Assembly: GCA_963556195.1 (NCBI GenBank)
Contig: OY744531.1
Span: 50,335,700-50,399,699, forward strand
Origin: Sepiola atlantica
Taxonomy: Eukaryota; Mollusca; Cephalopoda; Sepiida; Sepiolidae
DNA length: 64,000 nt
Direction: 5' to 3'
Numbering within the stretch: the first letter of the stretch is position 1; each line of letters begins with the position of its first letter. The position numbers and the translations under genes are program-made. The notes under the pieces were generated by a model. That model worked only from the letters and a program-made list of their open reading frames with translations, was not told the DNA's origin and did not search any database. Of the stretch, positions 10,265 through 20,429 are shown in pieces.

Positions 10265-10570
10265 CTATAATGGAGATGTTGTGTCTGTATGTTTGTAACC
10301 AAAATTCGGATTATTATTTAAAACGAACATGATTGTACTGAATATTTCAACTATTTTCATCAGTTCCATGCATTGTATGATGTCAATCCTCCCTTTGATT
10401 CCAATTTCTCCTAGTCTTTTTACAGATTTTTTCACAACTGTTCCTAGCACTCCTACAATTATCGGTATTACGGCAATTTTCTTTGTTTTATATTCTTTTC
10501 AGCTCTCTGGCAAGTTTCATCTATTTGCTTAGTTTTTATGCCTCCTTGATTTTCACCCTCTTATCTGCTG
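10265..10570 (-). pseudogene. LINE fragment with IPIIVGVLG motif
   Basis: The minus strand encodes DKRVKIKEA, KLSKQMKLARELKRIWNK-like and IAVIPIIVGVLGTVVKKSVK then RLGEIGIKGRIDIIQ. This block is seen near the end of some invertebrate non-LTR RT polyproteins. A relative lies at 60504-60740. It is broken by in-frame stops and bounded at the 5' side by (TTA)n. Confidence 0.65.
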
Positions 10571-10579
10571 GGACGGCGG

Positions 10580-10580
<1 letters not shown>

Positions 10581-10638
<58 letters not shown>

Positions 10639-10640
10639 CA
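10581..10640. repeat. (TTA)n microsatellite
   Basis: About 20 ATT/TTA units. It yields a spurious poly-tyrosine open frame on the plus strand. Confidence 0.95.
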
Positions 10641-10649
10641 TTATCATTT

Positions 10650-10730
10650 CTTACTCACTAGGAGTTTTCACATGAGTCATTGCCAGTGATCATTCACTGG
10701 CAATAACGGATGGTGTTCCCTGGAGTCTGA
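10650..10730 (-). repeat. Repeat shared with 17775-18030
   Basis: CTCACTAGGAGTTTTCACA here matches, in inverted orientation, TGTGAAAATTCCTAGTGAG near 18000. In both places an (ATT)n microsatellite lies beside it. It is probably a LINE 3' region. Confidence 0.5.
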
Positions 10731-11159
10731 GTGACGCAAATCTCCATAGATTTCCAGTACCTTTCGCTTCTTTCGCTAAACATTACAAATCACTTTGTGT
10801 TCTCGCAACAGCCATTTACCTTTAAGTTCTCATTGGTAATTTCCATTGGTTTTGTTTGGAATTTGTGCGATGATAAGTCTCCTCAAGATTCCAATATTCT
10901 CCATGCCCTTCCAGTGCTCTCTTGCTTTGGTTTTTCCACCCTTTCTCGACTATTTTGTGTGATGCCAACCAATCGTTTTCTAAGCCCATAACTTCAGTTG
11001 GTTAAGTTCTGATTTCACACACTTTTCACTATTACTATATGTTTTTCATTGCTTTGAAGCGTTTTCGAAGTCTGACATTGTCCAATTAGAGAGCACAAAT
11101 ATGCTTCAATATTTTGAATCCACCCTCTATTCGAACTCGTTTACCAGGTATAATTGTAG

Positions 11160-11290
11160 ATGGTTTGTATTATTAATTTGATTATTCAGACTGTTATTCT
11201 CACAACGTTTCAGCTGATGTAACCTTTGACCTTCCGCTGTGTCTTGCCGAAGGGAATCTTCATGTCGAACTTTGGAATCTGTACGGAAGT
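11160..11290 (-). repeat. SINE tail, minus orientation
   Basis: The minus strand reads GAAGGTCAAAGGTTACATCA, GCTGAAACGTTGTGAGAATA then AGTCTGAATAATC. This is the tail module also found at 8404, 11484, 32036 and 56440. Confidence 0.65.
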
Positions 11291-11397
11291 TCAAACAGAC
11301 GCCTTTAATAGAATCTATGGAGGTAGACTGCTCTTGTTCCATTAGCCATGAGCAGGTAGAAGTCTTAAGTAATTCTTAATGATATTCTTTGTATCCC

Positions 11398-11590
11398 TTG
11401 TACTGAAGATTGAACCTTTAACCTCCAGCAGACTGTCACTTAGAACTGATCATTACTTAACACTTTATCTATTGCACCACGAGGTTACATCGGCTGAAAC
11501 GTGATTAGAATAAACTCTAAGATGATAACAATAGTCCGAATAATTCAAATAATCCAAATTATCAATCCTCATCTAAAAATTTCCGAAACA
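11398..11590. mobile_element. SINE with head inverted relative to tail
   Basis: 11398-11484 is the tRNA-like head on the minus strand (B box GGTTCAATC, A-box-like GGTGCAATAGATA). Directly adjacent, from ~11484, the tail module runs on the plus strand (ATCGGCTGAAACGTG, then AATAGTCCGAATAATTCAA). The canonical order at 56240-56530 has both parts in the same orientation, so this copy carries an internal inversion of its 5' part. Confidence 0.6.
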
Positions 11591-11599
11591 TATTTGTAG

Positions 11600-11880
11600 A
11601 TGTTAACAATCTTCTTTCTTGGTTGAGCAAGTCATTGACCTTTCAGATTAGCATAACATGAAACAATCCCTAAAATGTTTGCTATTTAAGAAACATCTTT
11701 GAAATATGGCATCCGATCCCTAAATACGACTTGCATAATACATGGAATGAGCAGAAGTTGACCTTTGCACCTTTCTTCTGCCAAGAATGCAGCCATTGCT
11801 GCTTCGACTCGTGTCCAATCATCTTCTACTTGAATGACAAGACAGCTGCACTCTTCCAATACAAGACAAAATTAGAGACT
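11600..11880. repeat. Dispersed repeat shared with 5135-5430
   Basis: Second copy of the unclassified ~290-bp family (GAGCAGAAGTTGACCTTTG, GCCATTGCTGCTTCGACTC). No coding potential. Confidence 0.7.
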
Positions 11881-12359
11881 GACCTTTAGAAGGGTCTTTG
11901 TCTTGTGTGCACTTTTCCAAACCAGGGTAGCAACATTCCCTATAATTTGCTGATTTCTTCTTTTCATTACTAAGGGATCATTACTTATAAAGGCCAAAAT
12001 CCACTCGAGGATAAGAGTTATTGAGATGGATGATTCAATTCAATTCAATTTCAATTCAATAAATTTGACGAAAAATACAACAAGCATGCTTCAGTTTTCA
12101 TGTAAGAAAGGGGAGGGTGTAGAAATTAACCCAGAAGAGGATATAGTGGCCCAGCACCTGTCCAATTTCTCTTTGACTTGCTGCGTCGTTGGTGCATTTA
12201 CTACATCTCCTAGAAGTCCATTCCAAGGTCCAGGGCTTCTTATTGAGAAAGTGGCTCTCCTCCAATTCAATCAAAATTGGCGGTGAATTTGGGGGATGAA
12301 AACCCTTATGAGAGGATTGGAAAAGATTAATGGGATAGACCAAGCTCGAATTACTGGTG

Positions 12360-12500
12360 GGAACGGTCCATAAGAGTAATCTGTTGACATTGGATTTGAA
12401 GACTAACATGTTGTAATCTGCAGAGAAGCAGTCCAGTGGTAACGTGTTCCACAGACGGAAAGCTTTTGCATAGAAGCTCTGCTTGTGGAAGTTCTACATG
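12360..12500 (-). pseudogene. LINE reverse transcriptase C-terminal fragment
   Basis: The minus-strand frame reads SFYAKAFRLWNTLPLDCF then SADYNMLVFKSNVNRLL. This matches the F-F-x-R-x-x-x-L-W-N-S-L-P...F-K-S-x-V-N-x-x-L motif of the LINE family also seen at 30950, 32590 and 46860. Only the last ~45 codons of the polyprotein are preserved. Confidence 0.75.
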
Positions 12501-12967
12501 ACGCTAGGCACACAAAGAAAAAAATAAAAATTATTTGTCCATTTGCCAAAATTTACTAATGTGCCTATTTTGCATTTCTTTAAAAAAAAAAAAAGTAAAT
12601 AAAAATAAACGGATCGACCATAGCCAAGGCTGACCCTAAGTCTCCCATTTCATTGGCTACTACATTGAGATGCAGGGGAGGGCGCCACTAGTTTCCCTGA
12701 TTGTTCCACTTACCTTCGATCCTCACCTTATAATGCTGAGTGTTTCGCAAGTAGGCATCAAGTACCATTTTACGAGTATTTGGTATTGTTGTATTGCTGC
12801 TGAACGACAACAAACACCAATGTATACAAATATAATGATATATCTTTATTATCGGTAGTGGTGAACGAGTGAGAAAAGAGAGCACACAAGAATTGGCGGA
12901 GTGGTTTTCTCAAACTCGATCATCAGTCAACTCTCAATCTAAATTCTATTGGTGAGTCTATAAAATA

Positions 12968-13261
12968 ATGTGTGACACCCACATATCCACCTGTAAACGC
13001 ACATTCTGGAATTTCGCCTTCGCTGTCAATGTAGCTATGCCCCTAGGGTTTAGCAATGGGTATTCCCGTTTGCAGTTAACCTTTCTGGATAGGATAACCT
13101 TTGAAGGTGGTTTTGAATCAATCAACAATAATTTTATTTCTGACAATCAACCGTGTTTTGTTTCTTCCGGCCAGGTGCGTGTCGAGTACGTTTTATTCTT
13201 ATCAGGTGACACTTCGATTACACCTCGCCCGAATATTCAACAGTATAACTCGATCGATTGA
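12968..13261 (+). pseudogene. Possible LINE 5' coding fragment
   Basis: A 97-codon frame ends in VRVEYVLFLSGDTSITPRPN. The L-S-G-D-x-x-x-x-P-x-P pattern resembles the stretch (often L-L-S-G-D-I-x-x-N-P-G-P, 2A-like) found in the N-terminal region of some invertebrate LINE polyproteins. The rest of the frame is not recognised. This is inference from one short motif. Confidence 0.35.
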
Positions 13262-13667
13262 TTGAACCCTGGACTCCCGGGTCATTAGTTCATATTCTAA
13301 CGATTGTCACAAAGAATACATGTTAATACAGGGTCAGCACTGGTTTTCTGGCATGCCTGCAGAGCCTTATATTTAACACTTTGTGCCACGTTTCAGCGAT
13401 GTTCCATTATCAGTGTAATAAGTTGTTTTTTAGTTTAATGGCACATCAACCTATTTAAGACTATTAAATACTTAAACAATACTTAGCATAAACAATTTTC
13501 TCAGTACCGTCAATTGAACATGTTGCTATTTTACCAATATCTAGGGGTAAAAATTGTGGGTTCATACCTTTCTCAAGGGAATCAGTGCATAATTTGATTA
13601 CGTTTTAATAAGGTAGTACGAATAACAAAGATAAATAAGCTCCAGATGCAATCCTATTCCTATATAA

Positions 13668-13930
13668 AAGTAAGTTTTTTTCTGCTCCAACTAGTCATGA
13701 AGCCACTTGATGTCAAGAGCTAAAAAGAATGAAAGATGATAAACACAAAGACAGACGATGCTTATTGACGTTAGTATTGAAAAGACCAATGCTATTGGTA
13801 GGAGGAAAAACACCATGCAGTTCTTGGATATAAGCTACTGGAATAGGAAGATGTATTATAACGATGTATTTGAACAGCTAATTGATGAAGACCACTAGAC
13901 AAACGAGCTGGAACAAAGGAAGCAGGAAAT
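13668..13930 (-). repeat. LINE 3' terminal fragment
   Basis: On the minus strand it aligns with 46800-47060: an ATTCCAGTAGCTTATATCCA stretch near 13850, then CTTTTCAATACTAACGTCAA and AAGCATCGTCTGTCTTTG, then the 3' UTR word CATCAAGTGGCTTCATG. The coding part is decayed. Confidence 0.65.
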
Positions 13931-13974
13931 AAATCAGACAATTTTGAAGAACACATGCCATAATCGCTTAATTC

Positions 13975-14240
13975 ACAGCAGCCCCCGACCCCTTAGTGGC
14001 AATATGCCTTGTTTGGGGTGAACATAAGTAAAAATAAAATAGAATAAAAATAGTACTTATTGAAGAGACAAGAACAAGTAGCATCACGTCTGTGAGAGAG
14101 AGGCTGAAAACCAAATTACATATACGCTTTTGAACCTTATCAAGAACTCTTAATAACGTCCCAAGATGCAGTACTGCTTTCACATTTGAAGAGGTGCAAC
14201 TCAGAGCACTCTTTCCTGCCTTGACACAGTACAAAATCGA
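13975..14240. pseudogene. LINE 3' UTR and inverted RT fragment
   Basis: 13983-14040 (plus) carries the LINE 3' UTR words ATGCCTTGTTTGGGGTGAAC. 14100-14240 on the minus strand encodes LLRVLDKVQKRICNLV, the segment just upstream of the C-terminal tail. It abuts a plus-strand tail at 14245. Confidence 0.6.
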
Positions 14241-14244
14241 CTTC

Positions 14245-14575
14245 GAAATCTAGTGGTGAACGATCTTCTCTCCTCTACAGCCCCTTTCTCACTAAAGATA
14301 TGTTGCTAGTCTCTCTGTATCATTATTTTCATGGAAGGTGCTCGACTGAGCTCCAATCTCTGGTTTCTTCTTGTAAGACATTCACAGCAAGGACTCGTCT
14401 TCTACCACAACATAAAAAAAAACTTTCCTTTCTTCCTCTGTGTGTCTAGTGTAAGGCGTAATTTTAACAAACGGAGCTTCTTTGCAAGGACTTCTTGTCT
14501 GTGGAACACGATACCACAGGACTGTATCCCTTCAGATTACAACATGGTATATTTCTCATAAGCCACCCCATCAGA
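14245..14575 (+). pseudogene. LINE reverse transcriptase C-terminal fragment
   Basis: Frames on the plus strand include YHYFHGRCSTELQSL and RRNFNKRSFFARTSCLWNTI then PQDCIPSDYN, homologous to 4577-5035. There are several frameshifts. Together with the minus-strand segment immediately to its left it looks like one LINE insertion whose 5' part is inverted. Confidence 0.7.
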
Positions 14576-14861
14576 AATCAAACTTAGTTCAAACCATTGA
14601 TTATTGCTCATCTTTTGGCTGACACTCTTTTCATCTCATTAATCCGTATCCTCGAGTGGCTCTTGTCCTTGATAACTGGTGACTCAGCAGCATAAAACAA
14701 ATCTGCTCAATCAAATAGGGACACTTTATGAAACAATCTATACTGAGAGGAACTTTGCTATAACACAGGCAATCGCCCACAACCACCAGAGATGAAGACA
14801 GCTTATACTACAGAGTACCCTCCCCCCCCGACAACTCTAGCAGGTTTCATGACTAGTAGGT

Positions 14862-14890
14862 AGTAGTAGTAGTAGTAGTAGTAGTAGTAT
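14862..14890. repeat. (GTA)n microsatellite
   Basis: About nine TAG/GTA units. Confidence 0.9.
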
Positions 14891-15289
14891 GCTGGACACG
14901 TCTCTGCCTGTTTCTGTGTTCATAAATAGTGTAAGTTTATTAGACCTACGAATGTGAAATTTGATAGAAATGAACCCAATTGTATGCAGATTCTTGTAAG
15001 GAGTCCGCCATTATTTATTTATATATTTTATAAAGGGTTACCCCAAAGAGCATCACATCTCCTTGAAAGAGGGCCATATTTATCTCACTTCCTATTTGAC
15101 TTTTATCAATTAGAGTATTTCGATTCCATTTTGTATGAGGATATATATTTTTTGTGTGTTTTGGCTGTAAAACGTGTGTGCATGTACAAAGCACAAAGGT
15201 TTAATTCTTAACCTTGTAAAGGTACAATATTCTTCCCTGGGAGATAATTGCCACCGATGCTAGAGGGTGTGTTAATCACATTATTTATC

Positions 15290-15415
15290 CCTCTAGAAGG
15301 TCACATAAACTGCAGGCTTGTGGAACTCTCTTCCTGCTGACTGTTTTCCTCTTACATATAGCTTTAGTCTTTTCAAGACTAAGGTCAGTAGGCATCTCTT
15401 GTCTTTTTTGTTTTA
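15290..15415 (+). pseudogene. LINE C-terminal fragment
   Basis: The plus strand reads LWNSLPADCFPLTYSFSLFK then TKVSRHLLS, the terminal motif of the LINE family. It is directly followed at ~15420 by a 3' UTR in the opposite orientation, giving a tail-to-tail junction of two fragments. Confidence 0.75.
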
Positions 15416-15520
15416 CTTTGGTTCACTCCAAACAAGGCACATTGATACTGAGACGTAAGGGACTACTGTGAATTAGGGGACATACGTACAGGGGTATCCT
15501 AAGTGGAGAGTTATAATATT
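15416..15520 (-). repeat. LINE 3' UTR fragment, opposite orientation
   Basis: TTCACTCCAAACAAGGCA, ACGTAAGGGACTACTGTGAA and GGGGTATCCTAAGTGG correspond to the plus-strand view of the minus-oriented LINE end at 30905-31010. Confidence 0.65.
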
Positions 15521-15539
15521 TCTTCATCTGCACTCGGCA

Positions 15540-16300
15540 AGCTAAATTCAGCTATTAAGAATGGATAATCCATACAGCACTATCTTCATAGACAATGAAG
15601 CGATGACTACACCCAGGGTAAAAATCCCGGCACACAAACACAATCTCTTTGTCATCGAACAAAAGACATTTCTCTCCCAGTTCTATTATCAAAAACAGTG
15701 GCGAAGGGCTATCAAACCACAAACTACTATTACTGCTATTCCATCAGGACATATCTCAAAACAAACTTTCTTTTAACAGATATTCTTACCATAGAACGGA
15801 CTATATATTCTTCCAATGTTTTCTCAAATAAATGATTGAATATTGCAATCGGTTAAAAGTCCATCCTGTGTTTGTTCGTTTCTTTCCTGACACCATACAC
15901 TTATTAATTATATAACATAGTCATGCACAGACAGCTGTTTTGCCATATCATCGCTCCCCATTGTGATTAGATATGGTGAGTGTTTCAAGTTGAGATTCGA
16001 AACCCGACTACTTGTACAGTAGTTAGCAAACTTTCTCATATGCATCTCACTCACCACGAAAGTAAGAGAAATTATGATGATTTTTTTTTTATAATTTGTT
16101 TATAGTATCCGGTATCAAGAGAACTAAATTCTAATTACGATAACTAATGCCTTACGCGTTAAAGAGTTATAATACAGGGGAGGTAATTAGGAAACTTCTG
16201 TACAGAATGCGGCAGAAATATCTTCCATATTTCCAAGGATGACAAAAGGTAGATGGAACAATAATTATGAAGAATTACTGTTACTGCTGTTTACACAAAG
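15540..16300. other. No recognisable feature
   Basis: AT-rich, non-repetitive to the eye. Short open frames on the plus strand show no motif. Confidence 0.45.
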
Positions 16301-16309
16301 GGTGACAGT

Positions 16310-16600
16310 TTTTATTCATTAGGTTTTAAAAATGACATCCTCTAAATGGTGACCTGTATTCGCTATACACTGTTGGAGACGATTTCTTAAATTTTTCATC
16401 ACATAAAGAGTCATTACAGAAACATTTTGAAGGACAGCATCGCAAAATGACATGTTATCTTCCCAGTCGTGTTTGTCAAGTTTTCGAACAATCATTTATT
16501 TGCATGGATGCAAATTTAGATCAGTTTGTAGAATTCTTCTGACTGTTCGATCAGACAATCTCAAAGTAAAAGCATTTTTGCGAGCTGAACGTATAGGAGA
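16310..16600 (-). pseudogene. DNA-transposon transposase relic, internally deleted
   Basis: The minus strand reads LRLSDRTVRRILQTDLNLHP, then LDKHDWEDNMSFCDAVLQN, then directly LRNRLQQCIANTGHHLEDVI before the stop. The first part is the second helix-turn-helix and linker of a mariner/IS630-superfamily transposase. The last part is its extreme C terminus. The whole DDE/D catalytic core between them is missing, so this is a deletion derivative that cannot encode a working enzyme. Confidence 0.75.
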
Positions 16601-16604
16601 CTGA

Positions 16605-16945
16605 GTAACAGAAAGCATAAACAGCATAATTCCAACCTAAAATGTAATGAGATCGAAAAGATCTCTCTGTTGCAATTACAAATTCATCATTCTTCAACAG
16701 AAAGTCTCACACCACCTGGAGTTCGAGCGCTTCGAAGTGTTCCAGGTGGCTTTCTTTTAAATGCTGAACTTGTGGCTCTGAAATTTGTAACACATAACAG
16801 TATTGATGTTTTATCCGGAACAGCATAATTCCAACCTAAAATGTAATGAGATCGAAAAGCTCTCTCTGTTGCAATTACAAATTCACCATTCTTCAAAACC
16901 GTTTCTGCAGAAAAGGACGGATGTGCACCAGTCGGAACCATATTG
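16605..16945 (-). pseudogene. Transposase N-terminal region with an internal tandem duplication
   Basis: The minus frame 16941-16687 includes FVIATERAFRSHYILGWNYA and AFKRKPPGTLRSARTPGGVR, matching the N-terminal HTH region and the G-R-P-x-T-x-R-T-P-E linker of the transposase whose C-terminal part lies at 16310-16600. A 77-bp stretch is present twice in direct orientation, at 16621-16697 and 16820-16896, with about two mismatches, so part of the N-terminal region is duplicated. Confidence 0.65.
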
Positions 16946-17229
16946 CTTGATGAGGATATCTGAACAAAGAATGGTAAGCTATTGGCTAAATGAAAACATC
17001 ATTGTAGCTTCCTTATGATTATCAGCAACACATAAGTCATAGTTAAAATGTGGGAGATATTTTTGTTGCATCTTGTATTAAAGAGGTATAATATAGGGGA
17101 GATAATGAAGAGAGTATTTAATAGCACACCAGTAAAGCTTTAAATGTCTAAAGAATATCAAATGTCAAAAAAGGTAGGAAAGGAGAGGTAATTGAGAGTC
17201 TTTATTAGAACACAAAACATATTCTGCTT

Positions 17230-17570
17230 TTGAGAGAAAAATCCTGTTATACACGCATCATGCTTCTAGCCATTTTGCTCCTTGCAATAATTGACAAGAT
17301 TTCCTTTGTGCAAAATCTGTTTTCTTTTTTCCGCATGCTGCATCTTTCTTTCTCGAAAAGCCTCATGATCTGTCTTTATTGAGTTCCTCCAGGCATTTCG
17401 ATTCGTTGCTTGTGTCTCCCAAGTTTCGACGTTTGTCTTAAGATTTTTTACAGATTTTCTTTCACACTACCTTTGAATTGTCTTTTAGGTTTGTGCTTAA
17501 TTCCCCACAGAGATGTTATTTTGTGAGTCTTTCCTGCTACCTGCCAGATAATCGGGTTAGCGCCAACTAA
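17230..17570 (-). pseudogene. LINE RT tail fragment (ATNRNAWRNSIKT motif)
   Basis: The minus strand translates, across frameshifts, to SVKENLKNLKTNVETWETQA then TNRNAWRNSIKTDHEAFRER. The T-W-E-x-x-A-x-x-R-x-x-W-R pattern is typical of the last ~60 residues of many animal LINE polyproteins. The upstream RT is absent. Confidence 0.65.
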
Positions 17571-17774
17571 ATCGGTTTCCCCACCAGACTTTCCCTATGA
17601 AGATTGTGGCTAGAAATATCGCACAAAAAAACATGTGTTGCAACACTTTCACCAAAATATTTATTTGCATTTTCACGATGTTTATTAATTTTAATTTTTA
17701 TACTATTCTTATCTTGTTTTTTCTTTTATAAATTAAATTTTTTAATTAATGTAACTTTTAATTCTTACATTAAT

Positions 17775-18030
17775 AATAATAATAATAATAATATTTTAAC
17801 ATGCCCCCCACCTCCCAAAATGGTGGCACACGAAATGGTCGTGAAGGGTCAAGGAGAATGGAAAGACTGAGGAGGCAAAGCACCATCTAGACCTTCACTA
17901 GAAGGAAGCAGAGAACACTTGAATCTTGGGGAGGCTTATTGCCACTCAAAATCCAGAGAAAGTCAACGGTTGTTATCAGTTAGCAATCAATGATAAACGA
18001 CTGTGAAAATTCCTAGTGAGTAAATAATAA
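17775..18030. repeat. Dispersed repeat flanked by (TAA)n
   Basis: A (TAA)n run at 17773-17793 and TAATAATAATA at 18025 flank a segment whose end, TGTGAAAATTCCTAGTGAG, recurs inverted at 10650. It is probably a LINE 3' region. No coding sequence is recognised. Confidence 0.5.
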
Positions 18031-18092
18031 TAATATTAACTTTAGCTTTGTTTATATAGGAATAAAGTTCATTGACTCAGCTTTAGTATACT

Positions 18093-18118
18093 ATATATAT
18101 ATATATATATATATATAG
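18093..18118. repeat. (TA)n microsatellite
   Basis: About 13 TA units upstream of the long inverted repeat. Confidence 0.9.
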
Positions 18119-18306
18119 TAGTGCGAAAATATGTTTTAGCATATACCTTCTATTCTTTATGTATATCAACCTCTTCTAATTGAAAGCTCGATGATTGTCA
18201 ACTTGTAACAACAGAGCATATAAATAAACAAGATTTTGTTACATTCCAAAGACAAAGCTTTTATTTATCTCACGAAACATTTTATACTTATTTTATTTTA
18301 TCCAAA

Positions 18307-18866
18307 TACTTCTGTTGTAAGATTTTATTGTAGGAAAGAAATAATAAAAACAAGTCCCTTACATATAGCTGCAACTCAGCGTTTTGTTTATTAAATCTTT
18401 CCGTTTTTTGTTTTTTTTAAGTATGACAGATATATATTGTTAAATATATAGTTTTTATTTTTTTTCATTTTCTCATTGCGGGATTAGAAATTTTCGCCAA
18501 CTCTTGTTGGCTTTTTCAACCATATATGAAATTATGAAAATCAGTAAAGAAATGCTTTTATTTTAAAAACACATGCCAGAATGATCTTGCATTGTTTAAA
18601 AATTGGTCTCAACCGTTTTATGCTTTGTTCTTTTTTTTCTTGTGTGAATTGTTTTCGTCCATTTAGATATGAAAATACATTTTAATAATGCTTGTCCACG
18701 AATGCTCTGTTGTTCTGTGTAATCGAACTATATCTTTAATGATATATACCTATAATACTTCTGAAAAAAGTCTAATCTAAAAGATTTAATAAACAAAACG
18801 ATGAGTTGCAGCTATCTATAAGTGACTTGTTTTTTTATTTCCTACAATAACATCTTACAAAAGTTG
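18307..18866. mobile_element. Large inverted repeat (arms ~145 bp)
   Basis: The left arm, about 18307-18453, is complementary to about 18725-18866. Paired words include AAACAAGTCCCTTA with TAAGTGACTTGTTT, TGCAACTCAGCGTTTTGTTT with AAACAAAACGATGAGTTGCA, and GTTGTAAGAT with ATCTTACAA. The ~270-bp spacer is AT-rich without open frames. This is a fold-back or MITE-like structure. Target duplications were not found. Confidence 0.8.
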
Positions 18867-19039
18867 TACCACGTTCAATCATACAATTTTTAAAATTACA
18901 AAACATGGAAAACTAATTTTTTATTTATGCTTCATAGTCGACAAGCATCTGGTCGGCCTTGTGCATCTTTGAATTAAGCAATTTAAACCAATTGATAAAA
19001 TATTTGTTATATTTTATGCATTAATTGCTTAACACCCCC

Positions 19040-19430
19040 CCCTGTTCAGTCTGAACATTGAAGATCTGCACAAGGTAGCTAACTTTAGTTCAAGGGATGT
19101 AACTTCAATTACCTGAACATCCAATGCATAAAATGTTATTTTAGTGCATCGTCTTGCCCAATTAAAGTCATATATATGTTTTACACTATAATTTATGAAA
19201 TTAAAATTCCTATAAGTTCACACAAATACGTGAAGTGAGAGTACAGTAGTGATTATCTCACTAGAGCTTGAAATATATAATAATGTAATAATGTTCCAAA
19301 CTTACTTTTTAAAAACATCTTTATTTATACAATCGTTTCTGCTCATCCCAAAACATTTGTGTTGATATTGATAAGTTAAAGGTATGTTTCAAATGCTTCC
19401 TCAGTGAATTTTTTTCAACAAATAAAACCT
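19040..19430. repeat. Duplicated block, empty-site copy
   Basis: It aligns with 20430-21000 in order and orientation. Shared words include AACATTGAAGA, AAGTTAGCTAACT versus AGGTAGCTAACTT, CATCCAATGCATAAAATGTT and, further on, AATATATAATAATGTAATAA. This copy reads straight from the AATTAAAGTCAT block into the TACACTATAATTT block, whereas the other copy has ~255 extra bases there. Confidence 0.65.
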
Positions 19431-20429
19431 AGAAATAGTTTTAAAAAAAGAAAGGAAAACGTCAATCGGAGCATTATTTAATGAGATACTACATTATACA
19501 AACACTTGTAAAAAAATTTAAAATGAATTATGTACATTTCAAAAAAACACAAAAACTTCATTCTTTGTTTTGAAATTGCTTACCCATCTCCTAAAAAGAA
19601 AACACGGTCCCTGTCCACTCACTTGATAAAGTGTACACGGCCCCATTCTCACTTTCATTCAGATAAGAACCAATGGCTTTGCATGGTCGAAATATATAAA
19701 TCACGATATCAAAAGTTCAAGTCGTAACTCTTGACCCAGCCTATTATTAGGCTTCAAACGTCCAGCTAATTTCTACCTTCTTCTGAACACATTCTTTGTT
19801 CGCAGGCATTGTTAATGCTGCAAAAAGGCAGTCATTATAACCCTTATTATAAGCAATAACAAAAGCAAGTAAAGACACGAAGGAAGACTAGCAAAAAGAA
19901 GAAAACAGCAAGAAACAATATGTACAAAGTTGGCCATTGTTATAGCACAACGAAAATACTGGACAAAAGAAAAAAGAAGAAAGAAATATCATAGAAAGCA
20001 AAATGAACCGATCGAGCAGTAGAGGATGCGTGAGGACGCGTTTCTTGCTTAAAATATCAACCAGAATTTAAATATACTTTTCAAGAAGTTTTTCACCCAT
20101 GCGGCAAAAGATATACCATAGTCGTTTTCGTCTCATTAGGAGAAAAGCAGCATTCTCTATCCATGATTCTGCTCCAAGAAACAACCTACCAGAACAGGTA
20201 ATTATGATGTCTATTATACCCAGGTTTAAAATCGACTCGAACAAAACACTCAGACGGTATATAGATGTACACATTTTCTAACTGTCCTTTTATATGGCTT
20301 GTTGCACTTTGCTGTTTTTTGCCAATAAATTTGATTTGAAAATAACGATTACTGCCTTATTGTTTACCCATGTTACTATGGAGATGACAATCTTTACATT
20401 CAGTTTCAATTGTATGTTTAAACTATTTC

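Noticed and set aside
10483..10689. Frame with a poly-Tyr run
   Set aside because: Produced by the (TTA)n microsatellite. The real signal here is the minus-strand LINE fragment.
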